DNA of 64,000 bases from Fen-1362 sp049516395 (GCA_049516395.1 JBEKTD010000004.1:186001-250000); one strand, 5' to 3'. Shown: positions 41,017 to 50,352, numbered from the stretch's first letter. A program made the numbers and translations. Notes: generated from the sequence alone by a model not told the origin.

Positions 41017-41955
41017 ATGGCTAATCATTTTGGCGACCGGCTGGTTGAAGCGATAAAGAGCAAGCGAACACCATTGATTGTTGGTCTGGACCCGGTTTAC
41101 AGCCGGCTTCCCGCGGTGATAACGAACAGAAGCGATATGAATGACGAGTTCGACGTGGACTCGGCGGTCGATGCGATATTCGATTATTGCACACAGGTGC
41201 TGAGGATTGTCGCGCCGATGGTGCCGGCGGTTAAAATCAACATTGCGTTTTTTGAAAAATATCTCTGGCAGGGAGTCGAAAGCTATTATTCACTTATTTC
41301 CGAGGCAAATGAGCTTGGCATTGAGGTAATCGGCGACGTTAAGCGAGGCGATATAGGCCACACGGCAGAGGCATACGCGACGGCACATCTGGAAAATCCC
41401 GAAATGGCGGGCCTTGAGGATACGCTCGCTCCGGACGCGATAACGGTCAACGGTTTCGCGGGCGCAGAGGCAATCGAGCCATTCGCGGATGTCGCCACCA
41501 GGCAGGGTAAGGGCGTGTTTGTATGGGTTCGCGCGAGCAACCCCGGCGCGGCTGTGATACAGGATTTCGCTTCCGGCGACGGGCAAAAGATGTACGAGAA
41601 ACTTGCGTCGGTTGTGGGCGAAATAGCAAATAAGCCCGGCAGAATAGGCAAGGCCGGCTACAGCAATATCGGTATGGTTATCGGCGGCACAAGCCCGGAA
41701 GAGACGACAGCCCTGCGAAAAAAATATGACAATATGTGGTTCCTCATTCCCGGCTACGGCTCACAAGGGGCATCGGCTGCGGATTGTGTTCGGTTCTGCA
41801 AACACGACGGCAACGGCGCACTGATTAACGCGTCTCGCTCGATTATCTACGCATACGAGAATCCGAAGTACAAGGAACAGTTCGGCGACAACTGGAAGAA
41901 GTGCATCGAGCAGGCCGTAATCGACGCCAAGCTGGACATCGCAAAGGCCGTCTAG
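41017..41955 (+). CDS. pyrF: Orotidine 5'-phosphate decarboxylase (type 2)
   Basis: Decarboxylates OMP to UMP, the last step of de novo pyrimidine synthesis. 312 residues fit the longer type-2 subfamily. Seen: TPLIVGLDPVYSRLP, KINIAFFEKYLWQG, the catalytic Lys-Asp block VIGDVKRGDIGHTAEAYA (near 108-125), FVWVRASNPGA and VIGGTSPEET...LIPGYGSQG. AAAGGA precedes ATG. It begins the long plus-strand run; murD follows 55 bases later. Confidence 0.95.
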   Translation: MANHFGDRLVEAIKSKRTPLIVGLDPVYSRLPAVITNRSDMNDEFDVDSAVDAIFDYCTQVLRIVAPMVPAVKINIAFFEKYLWQGVESYYSLISEANELGIEVIGDVKRGDIGHTAEAYATAHLENPEMAGLEDTLAPDAITVNGFAGAEAIEPFADVATRQGKGVFVWVRASNPGAAVIQDFASGDGQKMYEKLASVVGEIANKPGRIGKAGYSNIGMVIGGTSPEETTALRKKYDNMWFLIPGYGSQGASAADCVRFCKHDGNGALINASRSIIYAYENPKYKEQFGDNWKKCIEQAVIDAKLDIAKAV

Positions 41956-42010
41956 GACGCACTGTAACTGAGCGTTATACTCGCAAAAAATCGTATTGGC
42001 TCATAGAGAT

Positions 42011-43360
42011 ATGGGTGAAGGTCTTTTCAGAGATAAAAAGATTTTGGTGATGGGCCTCGGGAGGTTCGGGGGCGGGGTGGATGTTGTGAAGTTTGCCTGC
42101 TCGGCGGGGGCCAGGGTAATCGTTACCGATTTGGCAAAACAGGATGCGCTCGCGGAATCAATCGCTCAACTCAAAGGTCTGGATATAACATATCACCTTG
42201 GTTCGCACGAGCCGGCGGATTTTGAGCAGGCGGATATGGTTGTGGCTAATCCCGCTGTGCCTTTGGATAACAAGTTTTTGCAGATTGCCCGCAAGGCAGG
42301 TAGGAAAGTTACATCTCAAATCGAATTATTCTTTGAGCTGTGCCCTGCTAAAATAATCGGCATAACCGGTGCCAATGGCAAAAGCACCACAACAGCACTG
42401 ACGGCACATTTGCTGCGAAGTCGATTCAACAAGAAGGTCTGGTTAGGCGGCAATATAGGCAATGAGCCAATGCTGACGATTGTGGGCAAAATAAAACCCG
42501 ATGACATGGTTGTTTTGGAGCTGTCGAGTTTTCAGATTGAGCAGTTGGCCCAGAGTGATAAGGCCCCGCAGGTCGCGTTGCTGACGAACCTTACGCCGAA
42601 TCATTTGGACCGCTATAAGACGTTTGAGAATTACTGCAAGGCCAAAGAGCTAATCTTTCAACATCAGAAGCCGAACGCGAATCAATCCGCAGTTTCAATT
42701 TTCAACGGCGACGATGAGGTAAGCAGCAAGTGGTTTGCGAAATATCAAAAAGACGCTGGTCGGATTTGCGTAAAATTTTCGGCGGATGGTATGCCGGCGA
42801 GAATTCGCAGTGCGTATGGGTTGCCGGGCAGGGCGTATCTTGTCAATTTGGCTGGCGCGATTGCCATAGCGAAAAATTTTGGCGTAACCGATGAGCAGAT
42901 AATCGGGTGTTTGCCCGCATTTAAGGCGTTGCCTCACAGGTTACAGCTTGTGGGTGAGGCAAGGGGGGTTCGCTGGTATAACGATTCCAAGGCGACCACG
43001 CCCGACAGCTCGATTGTTGCCCTTGAAGCGTTCGATAGCCCCATTATCATAGCGGGCGGGTATGATAAGCATATTCCGTTCGATGAGTTTGGCGCAAAAA
43101 TTGCCCAAAAGGCCAAGGCGGCCATTCTCATAGGCCAGACCGCACAAGTGATAGGGAAAATCATTCAGAATAACCCGCAAAACAAGGCCCAGGTCAGGTA
43201 TGCGAAGACGCTTGCCGAGGCGGTTCAAATGGCCAATACCCTTGCGGTCAAGGGAGACGCGGTTTTACTTAGCCCTGCCTGCGCCAGCTACGATATGTTC
43301 GAGAATTACGAGCAGCGTGGGGAGCAGTTTATCGAACTGGTAAATAAGGTCATTCGCTGA
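42011..43360 (+). CDS. murD: UDP-N-acetylmuramoylalanine--D-glutamate ligase
   Basis: Adds D-Glu to UDP-MurNAc-L-Ala in peptidoglycan precursor synthesis. 449 residues from ATG 42011; a TTG at 41996 would add five residues and cannot be excluded. N-terminal Rossmann (ILVMGLGRFGGGVDVVKFAC), ATP loop GITGANGKSTTTAL near 117, LELSSFQIEQL, LTNLTPNHLDRY, then the C-terminal domain with WYNDSKATTPDS and IIAGGYDKHIPFDEF. Peptidoglycan synthesis is expected in planctomycetes that are not wall-less. Confidence 0.95.
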   Translation: MGEGLFRDKKILVMGLGRFGGGVDVVKFACSAGARVIVTDLAKQDALAESIAQLKGLDITYHLGSHEPADFEQADMVVANPAVPLDNKFLQIARKAGRKVTSQIELFFELCPAKIIGITGANGKSTTTALTAHLLRSRFNKKVWLGGNIGNEPMLTIVGKIKPDDMVVLELSSFQIEQLAQSDKAPQVALLTNLTPNHLDRYKTFENYCKAKELIFQHQKPNANQSAVSIFNGDDEVSSKWFAKYQKDAGRICVKFSADGMPARIRSAYGLPGRAYLVNLAGAIAIAKNFGVTDEQIIGCLPAFKALPHRLQLVGEARGVRWYNDSKATTPDSSIVALEAFDSPIIIAGGYDKHIPFDEFGAKIAQKAKAAILIGQTAQVIGKIIQNNPQNKAQVRYAKTLAEAVQMANTLAVKGDAVLLSPACASYDMFENYEQRGEQFIELVNKVIR

Positions 43361-43401
43361 TTATCGGAACATTCGACTTTGCCCCAAGTTTTTTTTATCA
43401 A

Positions 43402-43453
43402 TTGATTATTGATTATTTAGAGCGGAACCGGGCTTTAGATAATCAATCATCAA
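43402..43453. repeat. Inverted TTGATTATTGATTAT repeat
   Basis: TTGATTATTGATTAT (43402-43416) pairs with ATAATCAATCATCAA (43439-43453) with one mismatch across a 22-base loop between murD and the PilZ gene. The same TTGATTAT words appear near 29291 and 29361. It is preceded by T8 at 43389-43396, on the wrong side for a plus-strand terminator, but in minus-strand reading it has no downstream gene end. Confidence 0.55.
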
Positions 43454-43517
43454 TCACAATTATCAATCTCTTAAGCTGTCCTTTAAAAAAGACGATTCGC
43501 AGGGTGCAAACACATTA

Positions 43518-43931
43518 ATGTCTTTTTTGAGGGACTGGCAAATGCAAGACACATCTGAACGGAGAAGAGAGCCAAGATTAAGATACCACTGGCCTGTATG
43601 GTTCGCAGAGAATTTTGCCGGTTTACTTTCACAAGGACAAATGGTTGACGTTTCCAGCGGAGGAGCGGCTTTTACCTGCTATGCGGACAAGGGTTGTCCT
43701 TATCCGGGTCAGAATATAACAACCCGTTTCAGCGTGCCATATTATCACGAGGATGACCGTTTCGATATCAGTGATTTTGTTCGCGCGGGCCGGGTTTGCC
43801 GGATCGACCAAATTGGCAATGGCCTAAGTCGCGTGGCGATGAAATTCCATGAGCCGCTTCCGTTCAGGCCGGGTGAATTAGCTAATTCACAGCCAAACGA
43901 AGAAGATGTTCTTGAACCAGCTTTGGCTTAA
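43518..43931 (+). CDS. PilZ-domain protein (likely c-di-GMP binding)
   Basis: 137 residues of a single PilZ domain. It has the paired ligand motifs RRREPRLRYHWP (RxxxR near 15-20) and MVDVSSGGAAF (D/N-x-S-x-x-G near 43-53), the residues that bind cyclic di-GMP. No other domain is present, so it should act as an adaptor that conveys c-di-GMP level to a partner, perhaps in envelope or motility control. An internal ATG (MQDTSERRREPR) is an alternative start. Confidence 0.82.
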   Translation: MSFLRDWQMQDTSERRREPRLRYHWPVWFAENFAGLLSQGQMVDVSSGGAAFTCYADKGCPYPGQNITTRFSVPYYHEDDRFDISDFVRAGRVCRIDQIGNGLSRVAMKFHEPLPFRPGELANSQPNEEDVLEPALA

Positions 43932-43968
43932 CAGTCCTCCGTTCTCCGTCATCTGTTTTCTGCAAGAA

Positions 43969-44041
43969 TGGGAGTGCTGGGATTCGAACCCAGGACCTAC
44001 GCATTAAAAGTGCGGTGCTCTACCTACTGAGCTACGCTCCC
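43969..44041 (-). tRNA. tRNA-Lys (TTT)
   Basis: Minus-strand cloverleaf: acceptor GGGAGCG...CACTCCC (one G-U or mismatch pair), D arm GCTC...GAGC, anticodon stem CGCA...TGCG with loop CTTTTAA (anticodon TTT), and T arm CTGGG-TTCGAAT-CCCAG. 73 bases; CCA is not encoded. It lies between convergent-looking plus-strand genes and is complete. Confidence 0.97.
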
Positions 44042-44163
44042 GGTCATTTAACCAGGCGGGTAGAATAACAGTTTTGATACCACCTTGTCAATGGTCGTTA
44101 TTGACATCATCACTTTTGAGCGATACTATCATCCCCTCTTATTTAATTCTGGAGCTTAAGATT

Positions 44164-45243
44164 ATGACTAATGTTACGCTGATAACGGGTGACGGTATTG
44201 GGCCTGAGATAGCCCAGGCAGCACAAAGATGCATCGACGCCACGGGCGCGAAGATAAAATGGGAAATTTGCGAGGCGGGAGTTGATGTAATGGCAAAAGC
44301 GGGGACGCCTTTGCCGGATTCGACGGTGGAATCGATAAAGAAGAACGCCCTTGCGCTGAAGGCGCCGATAACGACACCCGTTGGCACGGGGTTTCGCAGC
44401 ATAAACGTTCACCTTCGTCAGATATTTGACCTGTACGCCTGTGTCAGACCCTGTAAAAGTTACAAAGGTGTTCGCAGCAGATACTCGAATATCGACATTG
44501 TTCTCGTCCGTGAGAATACCGAGGACCTTTACGCGGGCATCGAATTCGAGAAGGGCAAAGACGATACGGCTGAGCTTCTAAACTGGCTCAATAAGCACAG
44601 CAAAAAACAAATCAGGTCGGATTCCGGCATAAGCATTAAACCCATTTCGGTTGCTGGCACGGAACGGATAGTGCAGTATGCTTTTGATTACGCCCGCAAG
44701 ATGGGGCGGATGAAGGTAACGAGCGTCCACAAGGCCAACATTATGAAGTTCACCGACGGGCTTTGGCTGGAGATAAGCAGGCAGGTGGCGGCGAAGAACA
44801 GCGATATCGAGTTCGAGGACCGCATCGTTGACAATATGTGTATGCAGCTGGTGCAAAAGCCAGAGTTGTATGATGTCCTGGTATTACCCAATTTATATGG
44901 GGATATTCTCAGTGATTTGTGTGCGGGATTAGTAGGTGGACTGGGTGTTGCGCCTGGAGCGAATATAGGCGAGAAGGCCGCGATATTCGAGGCGACCCAC
45001 GGCAGCGCACCGAAATACAAGGGGCTTAACAAGGTCAATCCGGTGGCACTGATACTCAGCGGTGTGTTGCTTTTACGGCACATCGGCAATACCGCCGAGG
45101 CGAACAAGCTTGAGAACGCGGTCGCGGCGGTTATAGCCGAGGGTAAAGACGTTACTTACGATATGAAGGCAGACCGCAACGACCCGACTGCGGTCGGCAC
45201 ACAGGAGATGGCTGACGCGATAATAAAGAAAATCGCAGGTTGA
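44164..45243 (+). CDS. icd: NAD-type isocitrate dehydrogenase family
   Basis: Oxidative decarboxylation of isocitrate in the TCA cycle is the likely reaction. 359 residues from ATG 44164 (GGAG upstream); the frame is open 30 codons more. Family blocks: ITGDGIGPEI, GTGFRSINVHLRQIFDLYAC (substrate loop), VLVRENTEDLYAGIEFEKG (IDH rather than isopropylmalate dehydrogenase), HKANIMKFTDGLW, NLYGDILSDLCAGLVGGLG and EATHGSAPKYKG. Short length and these motifs favour NAD-dependent IDH; homoisocitrate or tartrate activity cannot be ruled out. Confidence 0.85.
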   Translation: MTNVTLITGDGIGPEIAQAAQRCIDATGAKIKWEICEAGVDVMAKAGTPLPDSTVESIKKNALALKAPITTPVGTGFRSINVHLRQIFDLYACVRPCKSYKGVRSRYSNIDIVLVRENTEDLYAGIEFEKGKDDTAELLNWLNKHSKKQIRSDSGISIKPISVAGTERIVQYAFDYARKMGRMKVTSVHKANIMKFTDGLWLEISRQVAAKNSDIEFEDRIVDNMCMQLVQKPELYDVLVLPNLYGDILSDLCAGLVGGLGVAPGANIGEKAAIFEATHGSAPKYKGLNKVNPVALILSGVLLLRHIGNTAEANKLENAVAAVIAEGKDVTYDMKADRNDPTAVGTQEMADAIIKKIAG

Positions 45244-45353
45244 GTATCGCATACCTTCCCAAGAGCCATTCGGCTGAATCGGGCGAACATATCCCAAGTC
45301 CGAACGTATAAAACCGGAATTTTCAGCCGATAATCGGCCTTGGGAGACAATAA

Positions 45354-46055
45354 ATGAAGAAACACAAAGCCATGCAATTTATTCACAGAATCTGGAAGGA
45401 GTGGTGGAAGACCGCCGCTATTATCGTTTTTGTGATAATACCCTTAAAATCGAGCATAGCCGACTGGAACTGGGTGCCGAGTGGTTCGATGAACCCTACG
45501 ATACTTGAAGGCGATTTGATATACGTGGATAAGCTCGCATACGATTTAAGATTTCCTCTTACGTTCAATCGGATTGCGGAATGGTCCAGGCCGCAAAGAG
45601 GGGATATCGTGGTTTGCTTCTCTCCTGATGACCGGATGCGATTAGTCAAGAGAGTCATCGGGCTGCCGGGGGACACTATTGAATCGAGGTCAAACGTGCT
45701 TTTCATCAACGGCCACCCTCTCAGTTATACCCCAAACGACGCTAGGTGCGCTGAAGGGCTTGCGTCCGGGTTGAAAAACCGTGCCGTGTTTGCAACAGAA
45801 AACCTCGACGGATATGAACATACGGTTATGGGTGTCCCATCGTTCCCGGCGATGCGTAATTTCGGGCCTGTTACGGTGCCGCAGGGCGAATATTTCGTGA
45901 TGGGCGACAACCGGGACAACAGCAGGGATTCGCGATATTTTGGTTTTATGGAAGGAAAGGCAATAGTTGGAAAAGCAAAGGCAGTGATTGTTTCATTTGA
46001 TAAGACCGACAAATATCAACCCCGGCTGGAAAGGTTCTTTACCCCCTTGAAATAG
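45354..46055 (+). CDS. lepB: Signal peptidase I
   Basis: Cleaves signal peptides of exported proteins at the membrane. 233 residues: one N-terminal membrane segment (about 18-36), the catalytic Ser in VPSGSMNPTILEGDLI (near 47) and Lys in RLVKRVIGLPGD (near 104), plus the C-terminal GDNRDNSRDSRYFG box. TTGGGAGAC precedes ATG. A strong terminator follows at 46076-46098, though lpxK begins directly after it. Confidence 0.95.
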   Translation: MKKHKAMQFIHRIWKEWWKTAAIIVFVIIPLKSSIADWNWVPSGSMNPTILEGDLIYVDKLAYDLRFPLTFNRIAEWSRPQRGDIVVCFSPDDRMRLVKRVIGLPGDTIESRSNVLFINGHPLSYTPNDARCAEGLASGLKNRAVFATENLDGYEHTVMGVPSFPAMRNFGPVTVPQGEYFVMGDNRDNSRDSRYFGFMEGKAIVGKAKAVIVSFDKTDKYQPRLERFFTPLK

Positions 46056-46075
46056 CCGGTCCCAAATGGTATAAG

Positions 46076-46098
46076 AAGCCCCTTTAAGGGGCTTTTTA
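46076..46098 (+). terminator. Terminator after lepB that overlaps the lpxK ribosome site
   Basis: AAGCCCC (46076-46082) pairs with GGGGCTT (46088-46094) and runs into TTTTT. The 3' arm contains AAGGGG (46086-46091), the only good Shine-Dalgarno for lpxK, whose TTG start is at 46100. When the hairpin forms, both transcription would stop and the ribosome site would be hidden. Confidence 0.8.
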
Positions 46099-46099
46099 A

Positions 46100-47212
46100 T
46101 TGAAGCAGAGGGATTGGCAAAACATAGTTTCGGGCGATAAGGCCGGCTTTACAGCGGCGCTGCTGCGGTTGCTTGCGGGGATTGCCTCCTGTATTTATTC
46201 AGTAATCATTCGCACTCGTAATTTTCTTTTCATCAAGGGATTATTCGGGTCTTACGGCGTAACTACTGCGGGCCTCGTAACTTCGGACAGGACACAGGCA
46301 ACAGTTCCTGTAATAAGCGTAGGCAATATAACCGTCGGAGGGACGGGTAAGACGCCTTTGGTAATCTGGTTATGCAATCTGTTTCGGGAGCAGGATGTCA
46401 ATTGCGCGATACTGACCCGCGGATATAAGGCGGCGAAGGGCGAGAGTGATGAGCCGGGGATGTTGGCTAAAAATTGTCCCGGTTCGGCTGTGGTGGTAAA
46501 CCCCGACCGGCTGGCGGGGGCGATTGAAGCGATAAAAAAACACAGAGCACAGATTCTGATTATGGACGATGGCTTTCAGCATCGTCGGCTGCACAGGGAT
46601 ATCGATATTGTAACCATCGACGCGATGCAACCATTTGGTTATGGCAGGATGCTGCCTGCGGGCTTGCTGCGCGAACCGGTTTCGGCGTTGAAAAGGGCAC
46701 AGGCGGTAATACTTACCAGGTGCGACCTGGTTTCGAAAAATAATCTGACAGAATTAACGGCGGCTATCAACATGGTAAATCCCAATGTGATAATTGCGCA
46801 GACGATTCACAGCCCGGTTTGTGCGGTTTCCGGCGAGAAGCAAATCCCGCTCGAAGAATTGAAAGGCAAAAAAACATACGTTTTTTGCGGGATAGCGAAT
46901 CCGGAGGCGTTTTTGGCGACCGTTGGGCTGGCAGGGGCGAATATCGTCGGGTCTAAGATTTACGACGACCACTATAATTATACGATCAATGACATAAACG
47001 ATATTTATCGCAGCGCGACGAAGTCAGGCGCCAGGATGATACTTACGACGGAGAAGGATTATAACAAGGTATCGCAGCCGGCATCGGGCGAAGGGGAATT
47101 GGTTTTGGCATATCTGGCAGTCAGGTTGCAGTTTGTGGATGGAGCCGACCGCATAATGGAGTTGATTGAACGGTCGCTGGCGGGTAAAATACCACGAAAA
47201 AGAACTGTTTAA
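46100..47212 (+). CDS. lpxK: Tetraacyldisaccharide 4'-kinase
   Basis: Phosphorylates the lipid A disaccharide at the inner membrane, the sixth step of lipid A synthesis. 370 residues: one N-terminal membrane helix (about 20-40), an atypical P-loop ISVGNITVGGTGKTPLVIWL (near 70-88), ILTRGYKA, and ILIMDDGFQHRRLHRDIDIV. The start is TTG 46100, placed 8 bases after AAGGGG inside the preceding terminator; later starts would cut into the N-terminal helix. First gene of the lipid A/heptose block. Confidence 0.92.
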   Translation: MKQRDWQNIVSGDKAGFTAALLRLLAGIASCIYSVIIRTRNFLFIKGLFGSYGVTTAGLVTSDRTQATVPVISVGNITVGGTGKTPLVIWLCNLFREQDVNCAILTRGYKAAKGESDEPGMLAKNCPGSAVVVNPDRLAGAIEAIKKHRAQILIMDDGFQHRRLHRDIDIVTIDAMQPFGYGRMLPAGLLREPVSALKRAQAVILTRCDLVSKNNLTELTAAINMVNPNVIIAQTIHSPVCAVSGEKQIPLEELKGKKTYVFCGIANPEAFLATVGLAGANIVGSKIYDDHYNYTINDINDIYRSATKSGARMILTTEKDYNKVSQPASGEGELVLAYLAVRLQFVDGADRIMELIERSLAGKIPRKRTV

Positions 47213-47227
47213 TCGCAGAGAACCGCT

Positions 47228-48727
47228 ATGTATGAAAATCTTCTAAATGCCGTAACAAAGCTCGGCATGCCGAAAGTTCTGCTGGTGGGCGATTTTATGC
47301 TCGACGTATATGTGTATGGCGATGCCGAGCGGATTAGCCCCGAAGCGCCTGTGCCCGTGCTGAAGGTAACCAGGACCGATTACAGTTGCGGGGGGGCGGG
47401 GCTGGTGGCGGCGAATTTGTGCGCGTTGGGGGCGGTTCCCTTATGCGTAGGCGTCATAGGCGATGACGCGAACGGTAAAAAGCTCAAAGACCTGCTGGCG
47501 AAGATGGGTGCGGACGTATCCGGCCTGATGACTGTTGCAGACAGGCCGACGACGACCAAACAGCGGCTGATAGGTCTGGCACAGCACCGACACCTGCAAC
47601 AGTTGTTCAGGATGGATAATGAGTCGGCTGAGCCGTTGACCGAGGGGCAATATGGCCGGCTGGCGAAGATTTTCGAGACCAGGTTGAAACAGGCGGATAA
47701 CATTTGTTTGCAGGATTATAACAAGGGTGTCCTCGCGGATTTGTTCTGCAAAAAAGTAATTAAGCTTGCTGCGAAGGCGCACAAAAGGGTTTTGGTTGAC
47801 CCGTCGCCTATCAGCGATTATTCGAAATACACGGGGGCATCGGTCATTACGCCTAATCGGTATGAAACCCGTATGGGCGTCGGGTTTGAAATAAAGACCA
47901 TTGATGACGCGACCCGTGCGGCCAGGGAATTTGTGCGAAAGCTCAAACTTGAAGCGATAGTCATTACGCTGGATAAGGAAGGGGCGTATCTTAAGTCGCC
48001 CGGTTTCGATGAGCATATACCGACGAGGCCACGCGTTGTGTATGACGTTACGGGTGCAGGGGACACGGTATTGGCGACTTTGGCTTTGACGCTTGCGGCT
48101 GGCTGCGATTTCAAGACGGCGGTGCAGTTGTCGAATGTCGCGGGCGGAATAGAGGTAGAAAAATTCGGCAGCGCGACCGTCAGCAGGGACGAGATAATAA
48201 CCGAAATCGTTTATCTTAACCGCGGCGGCGAAGGCAAGGTTCGGTCGGTTGATTCGCTTTTGGCGGAGCTGGCCTGGCGTCGCAAACGAAATCAGAAAAT
48301 CGTTTTTACCAACGGCTGCTTCGACGTCATACACAGGGGACATATCGAATACCTTAAGTTCTGCAAAGAGCATGGCGATGTCGTGGTTGTGGGGTTAAAC
48401 AGCGATAGTTCCGTGCGAGCAATTAAAGGGTCTGACAGGCCTATTCACAACCAGGTTGACAGGGCGGCGGTTCTGGCGGCGCTTGAGTCGGTGGATTACA
48501 TTACGATATTCGACGAATCGACCCCGATTAACCTTATCAAAAAGGTCAGGCCCAATGTTCTGGTCAAGGGGCGGGACTGGGAGCAAAAAGGCGTTGTCGG
48601 TGCGGATTTCGTCGAATCATACGGCGGCAGGGTAGTGCTGGCGCCTCTTGTGAAGGGCAAAAGCTCGACACTTATAATCGAAAAAATAAAATCGCAGGCA
48701 GCAAAAACGAAATCAGGGAAGCGATGA
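47228..48727 (+). CDS. hldE: Bifunctional heptose 7-phosphate kinase / heptose 1-phosphate adenylyltransferase
   Basis: Makes ADP-D-glycero-beta-D-manno-heptose precursors for the LPS core. 499 residues: residues 1-330 form a ribokinase-type domain (VGDFMLDVYVYGDAERISPE near 20-39, CGGAGLVAANL, VYDVTGAGDTVLATLAL near 275), and residues 350-499 a cytidylyltransferase-type domain (FTNGCFDVIHRGHIEYL; VVVGLNSDSSVRAIKG; NVLVKGRDW). Both active sites look complete. Its stop overlaps the gmhA start (ATGA), giving translational coupling. Confidence 0.96.
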   Translation: MYENLLNAVTKLGMPKVLLVGDFMLDVYVYGDAERISPEAPVPVLKVTRTDYSCGGAGLVAANLCALGAVPLCVGVIGDDANGKKLKDLLAKMGADVSGLMTVADRPTTTKQRLIGLAQHRHLQQLFRMDNESAEPLTEGQYGRLAKIFETRLKQADNICLQDYNKGVLADLFCKKVIKLAAKAHKRVLVDPSPISDYSKYTGASVITPNRYETRMGVGFEIKTIDDATRAAREFVRKLKLEAIVITLDKEGAYLKSPGFDEHIPTRPRVVYDVTGAGDTVLATLALTLAAGCDFKTAVQLSNVAGGIEVEKFGSATVSRDEIITEIVYLNRGGEGKVRSVDSLLAELAWRRKRNQKIVFTNGCFDVIHRGHIEYLKFCKEHGDVVVVGLNSDSSVRAIKGSDRPIHNQVDRAAVLAALESVDYITIFDESTPINLIKKVRPNVLVKGRDWEQKGVVGADFVESYGGRVVLAPLVKGKSSTLIIEKIKSQAAKTKSGKR

Positions 48728-49302
48728 GCAAAAATTTTAAAAAGCATGTGTTCGAAATAATCCGGACTCACAGGAAAATGGTTGCTGAGTTTGAAGAGTC
48801 GGGACTGGAGACGATTGCCGATATTGCCGGCGCGATAACAAAGGCGATAAAGAAAGGCGCGACGGTTTATATCTGCGGCAACGGCGGTTCGGCGGCGGAT
48901 GCTCAGCATATCGCGGCGGAATTAGTGAACAGGTTCGAGTCCAGCCGCAGGGCTTTGCCTGCTATTGCATTGACGACCGACAGTTCGGTAATGACCTCGA
49001 TTGCCAACGACTATTGTTATGAGAGCGTGTTCGCCAGGCAAGCCGAGGCGCTTGTGAAAAAAGGCGATATATTCTGGGCGATATCGACGAGCGGTTCGTC
49101 GCCTAATGTCCTGGCGGCTGTGAAGGTCGCCAGAAGAAAGGGCGCTATTGTTCTGGCTTTTACCGGCAGAAAAAACAGCAGGATGGAACGGCTGGCGGAT
49201 ATGTGTTTTTGTGCGGACAGCGAATCCGCGGCGAGAAGTCAGGAGGTCCACCTCCTCGCGTATCACATAATCTGTAAACTCGTTGAGCAAAGTTTTGCAT
49301 AG
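48724..49302 (+). CDS. gmhA: Phosphoheptose isomerase
   Basis: Converts sedoheptulose 7-phosphate to D-glycero-D-manno-heptose 7-phosphate, the first committed heptose step. 192 residues of a SIS domain: CGNGGSAADAQHIAAELVNRF (near 42-62, including His and Glu ligands), ALTTDSSVMTSIANDY, ISTSGSSPNVLAAVKVARRK and a conserved C-terminal HLLAYHIICKLVEQ. Overlaps hldE by four bases and lies 12 bases before gmhB. Confidence 0.95.
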   Translation: MSKNFKKHVFEIIRTHRKMVAEFEESGLETIADIAGAITKAIKKGATVYICGNGGSAADAQHIAAELVNRFESSRRALPAIALTTDSSVMTSIANDYCYESVFARQAEALVKKGDIFWAISTSGSSPNVLAAVKVARRKGAIVLAFTGRKNSRMERLADMCFCADSESAARSQEVHLLAYHIICKLVEQSFA

Positions 49303-49314
49303 GCGAAAGGAATT

Positions 49315-50316
49315 ATGGCCAACAAAGCGATATTCCTGGACCGTGACAATACGATAATAGAGGACCCAGGGTACATAAATAATCCAGACCAGGTGAAGTT
49401 GGTTGAAAGCGCCCCGGAGGCGTTGTCCTCCCTTAAGGCACTTGGGTATAAGCTTGTTGTTGTATCTAACCAGTCCGGCGTGGCCAGAGGCATTGTAACC
49501 GAGGAGGTTCTTGGTCAGATTCACAAGCGGCTCGAACAGCTTCTTGCGGAAAAGGGCGTGTCCTTAGACCGGATATACTATTGTCCTTATCATACAGAAG
49601 GGGTGATTCCGAAATACCGCAAAGACAGCGGCTGGCGCAAGCCAAATCCGGGGATGCTTCTTGCGGCGAGCAGCGATATGGATATCGACCTGCGGGAATC
49701 ATGGATGGTCGGCGACACCACTAATGACATAGAGGCCGGAGCGAGGGCCGGCTGCAGGACGATAATGCTTGCGGGACGCACGCACGAGCAAAAGCTCCAG
49801 CCGGGAGCGCCGGCTCCTGACTATAAGGCCGTAAATCTCAAAGAAGTCGTGAACATTATCAAGATGAAAGCGCGGTCACCGCAGAAACCTGCCAATGTGT
49901 TGCCTGCTGAGCAGCCGGCACAGGCGATTGAGGAAAAGCCGCAAGAACCTGCGCCTCAGCAGCAAGTCACGCCTCAACAACAAGCTGTGTCTCAACAGCA
50001 AATAGCGACGCAACAGGCCGAACTGGAGCAACCTGTACCGTCTCAACCGGCCGAACAGCCGACGACGGAACGCCTGCTGAGCAATATCCTTGACCAGATT
50101 AAAATGATGCAGCGACATAATATGTTCGGGGAATTTTCCATAACCCGGCTTATCGCCGGTATCGCACAGGGACTGGTATTTTTGTGTTTGCTTGCGAGTA
50201 TATGGTTTTTGACGAGCCCAACGAAACAGTTCAACCAGCTTCTTATTTCCATCGGGTTCGCCATACTTCTGCAGTTGATGGCCCTGACTTTTTACGTTAT
50301 GCGCGGGCCGAGATAG
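49315..50316 (+). CDS. gmhB: Heptose bisphosphate phosphatase fused to a membrane tail
   Basis: 333 residues. Residues 1-180 are a complete HAD-family GmhB: nucleophile in FLDRDNTIIED (Asp9/Asp11), VSNQSGVARG, the zinc-binding loop CPYHTEGVIP, KPNPGML and VGDTTNDIEAGARAGC. It removes a phosphate from heptose 1,7-bisphosphate. Residues 190-260 are a Gln/Pro/Glu-rich linker, and the end has two membrane helices (about 277-297 and 306-325). GmhB is normally a soluble protein near 190 residues, so this one appears tethered to the inner membrane. GAAAGG precedes ATG. Confidence 0.9.
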   Translation: MANKAIFLDRDNTIIEDPGYINNPDQVKLVESAPEALSSLKALGYKLVVVSNQSGVARGIVTEEVLGQIHKRLEQLLAEKGVSLDRIYYCPYHTEGVIPKYRKDSGWRKPNPGMLLAASSDMDIDLRESWMVGDTTNDIEAGARAGCRTIMLAGRTHEQKLQPGAPAPDYKAVNLKEVVNIIKMKARSPQKPANVLPAEQPAQAIEEKPQEPAPQQQVTPQQQAVSQQQIATQQAELEQPVPSQPAEQPTTERLLSNILDQIKMMQRHNMFGEFSITRLIAGIAQGLVFLCLLASIWFLTSPTKQFNQLLISIGFAILLQLMALTFYVMRGPR

Positions 50317-50352
50317 TGGGACTGCGCAGGAATCACATCTGTTTACTTAAAA

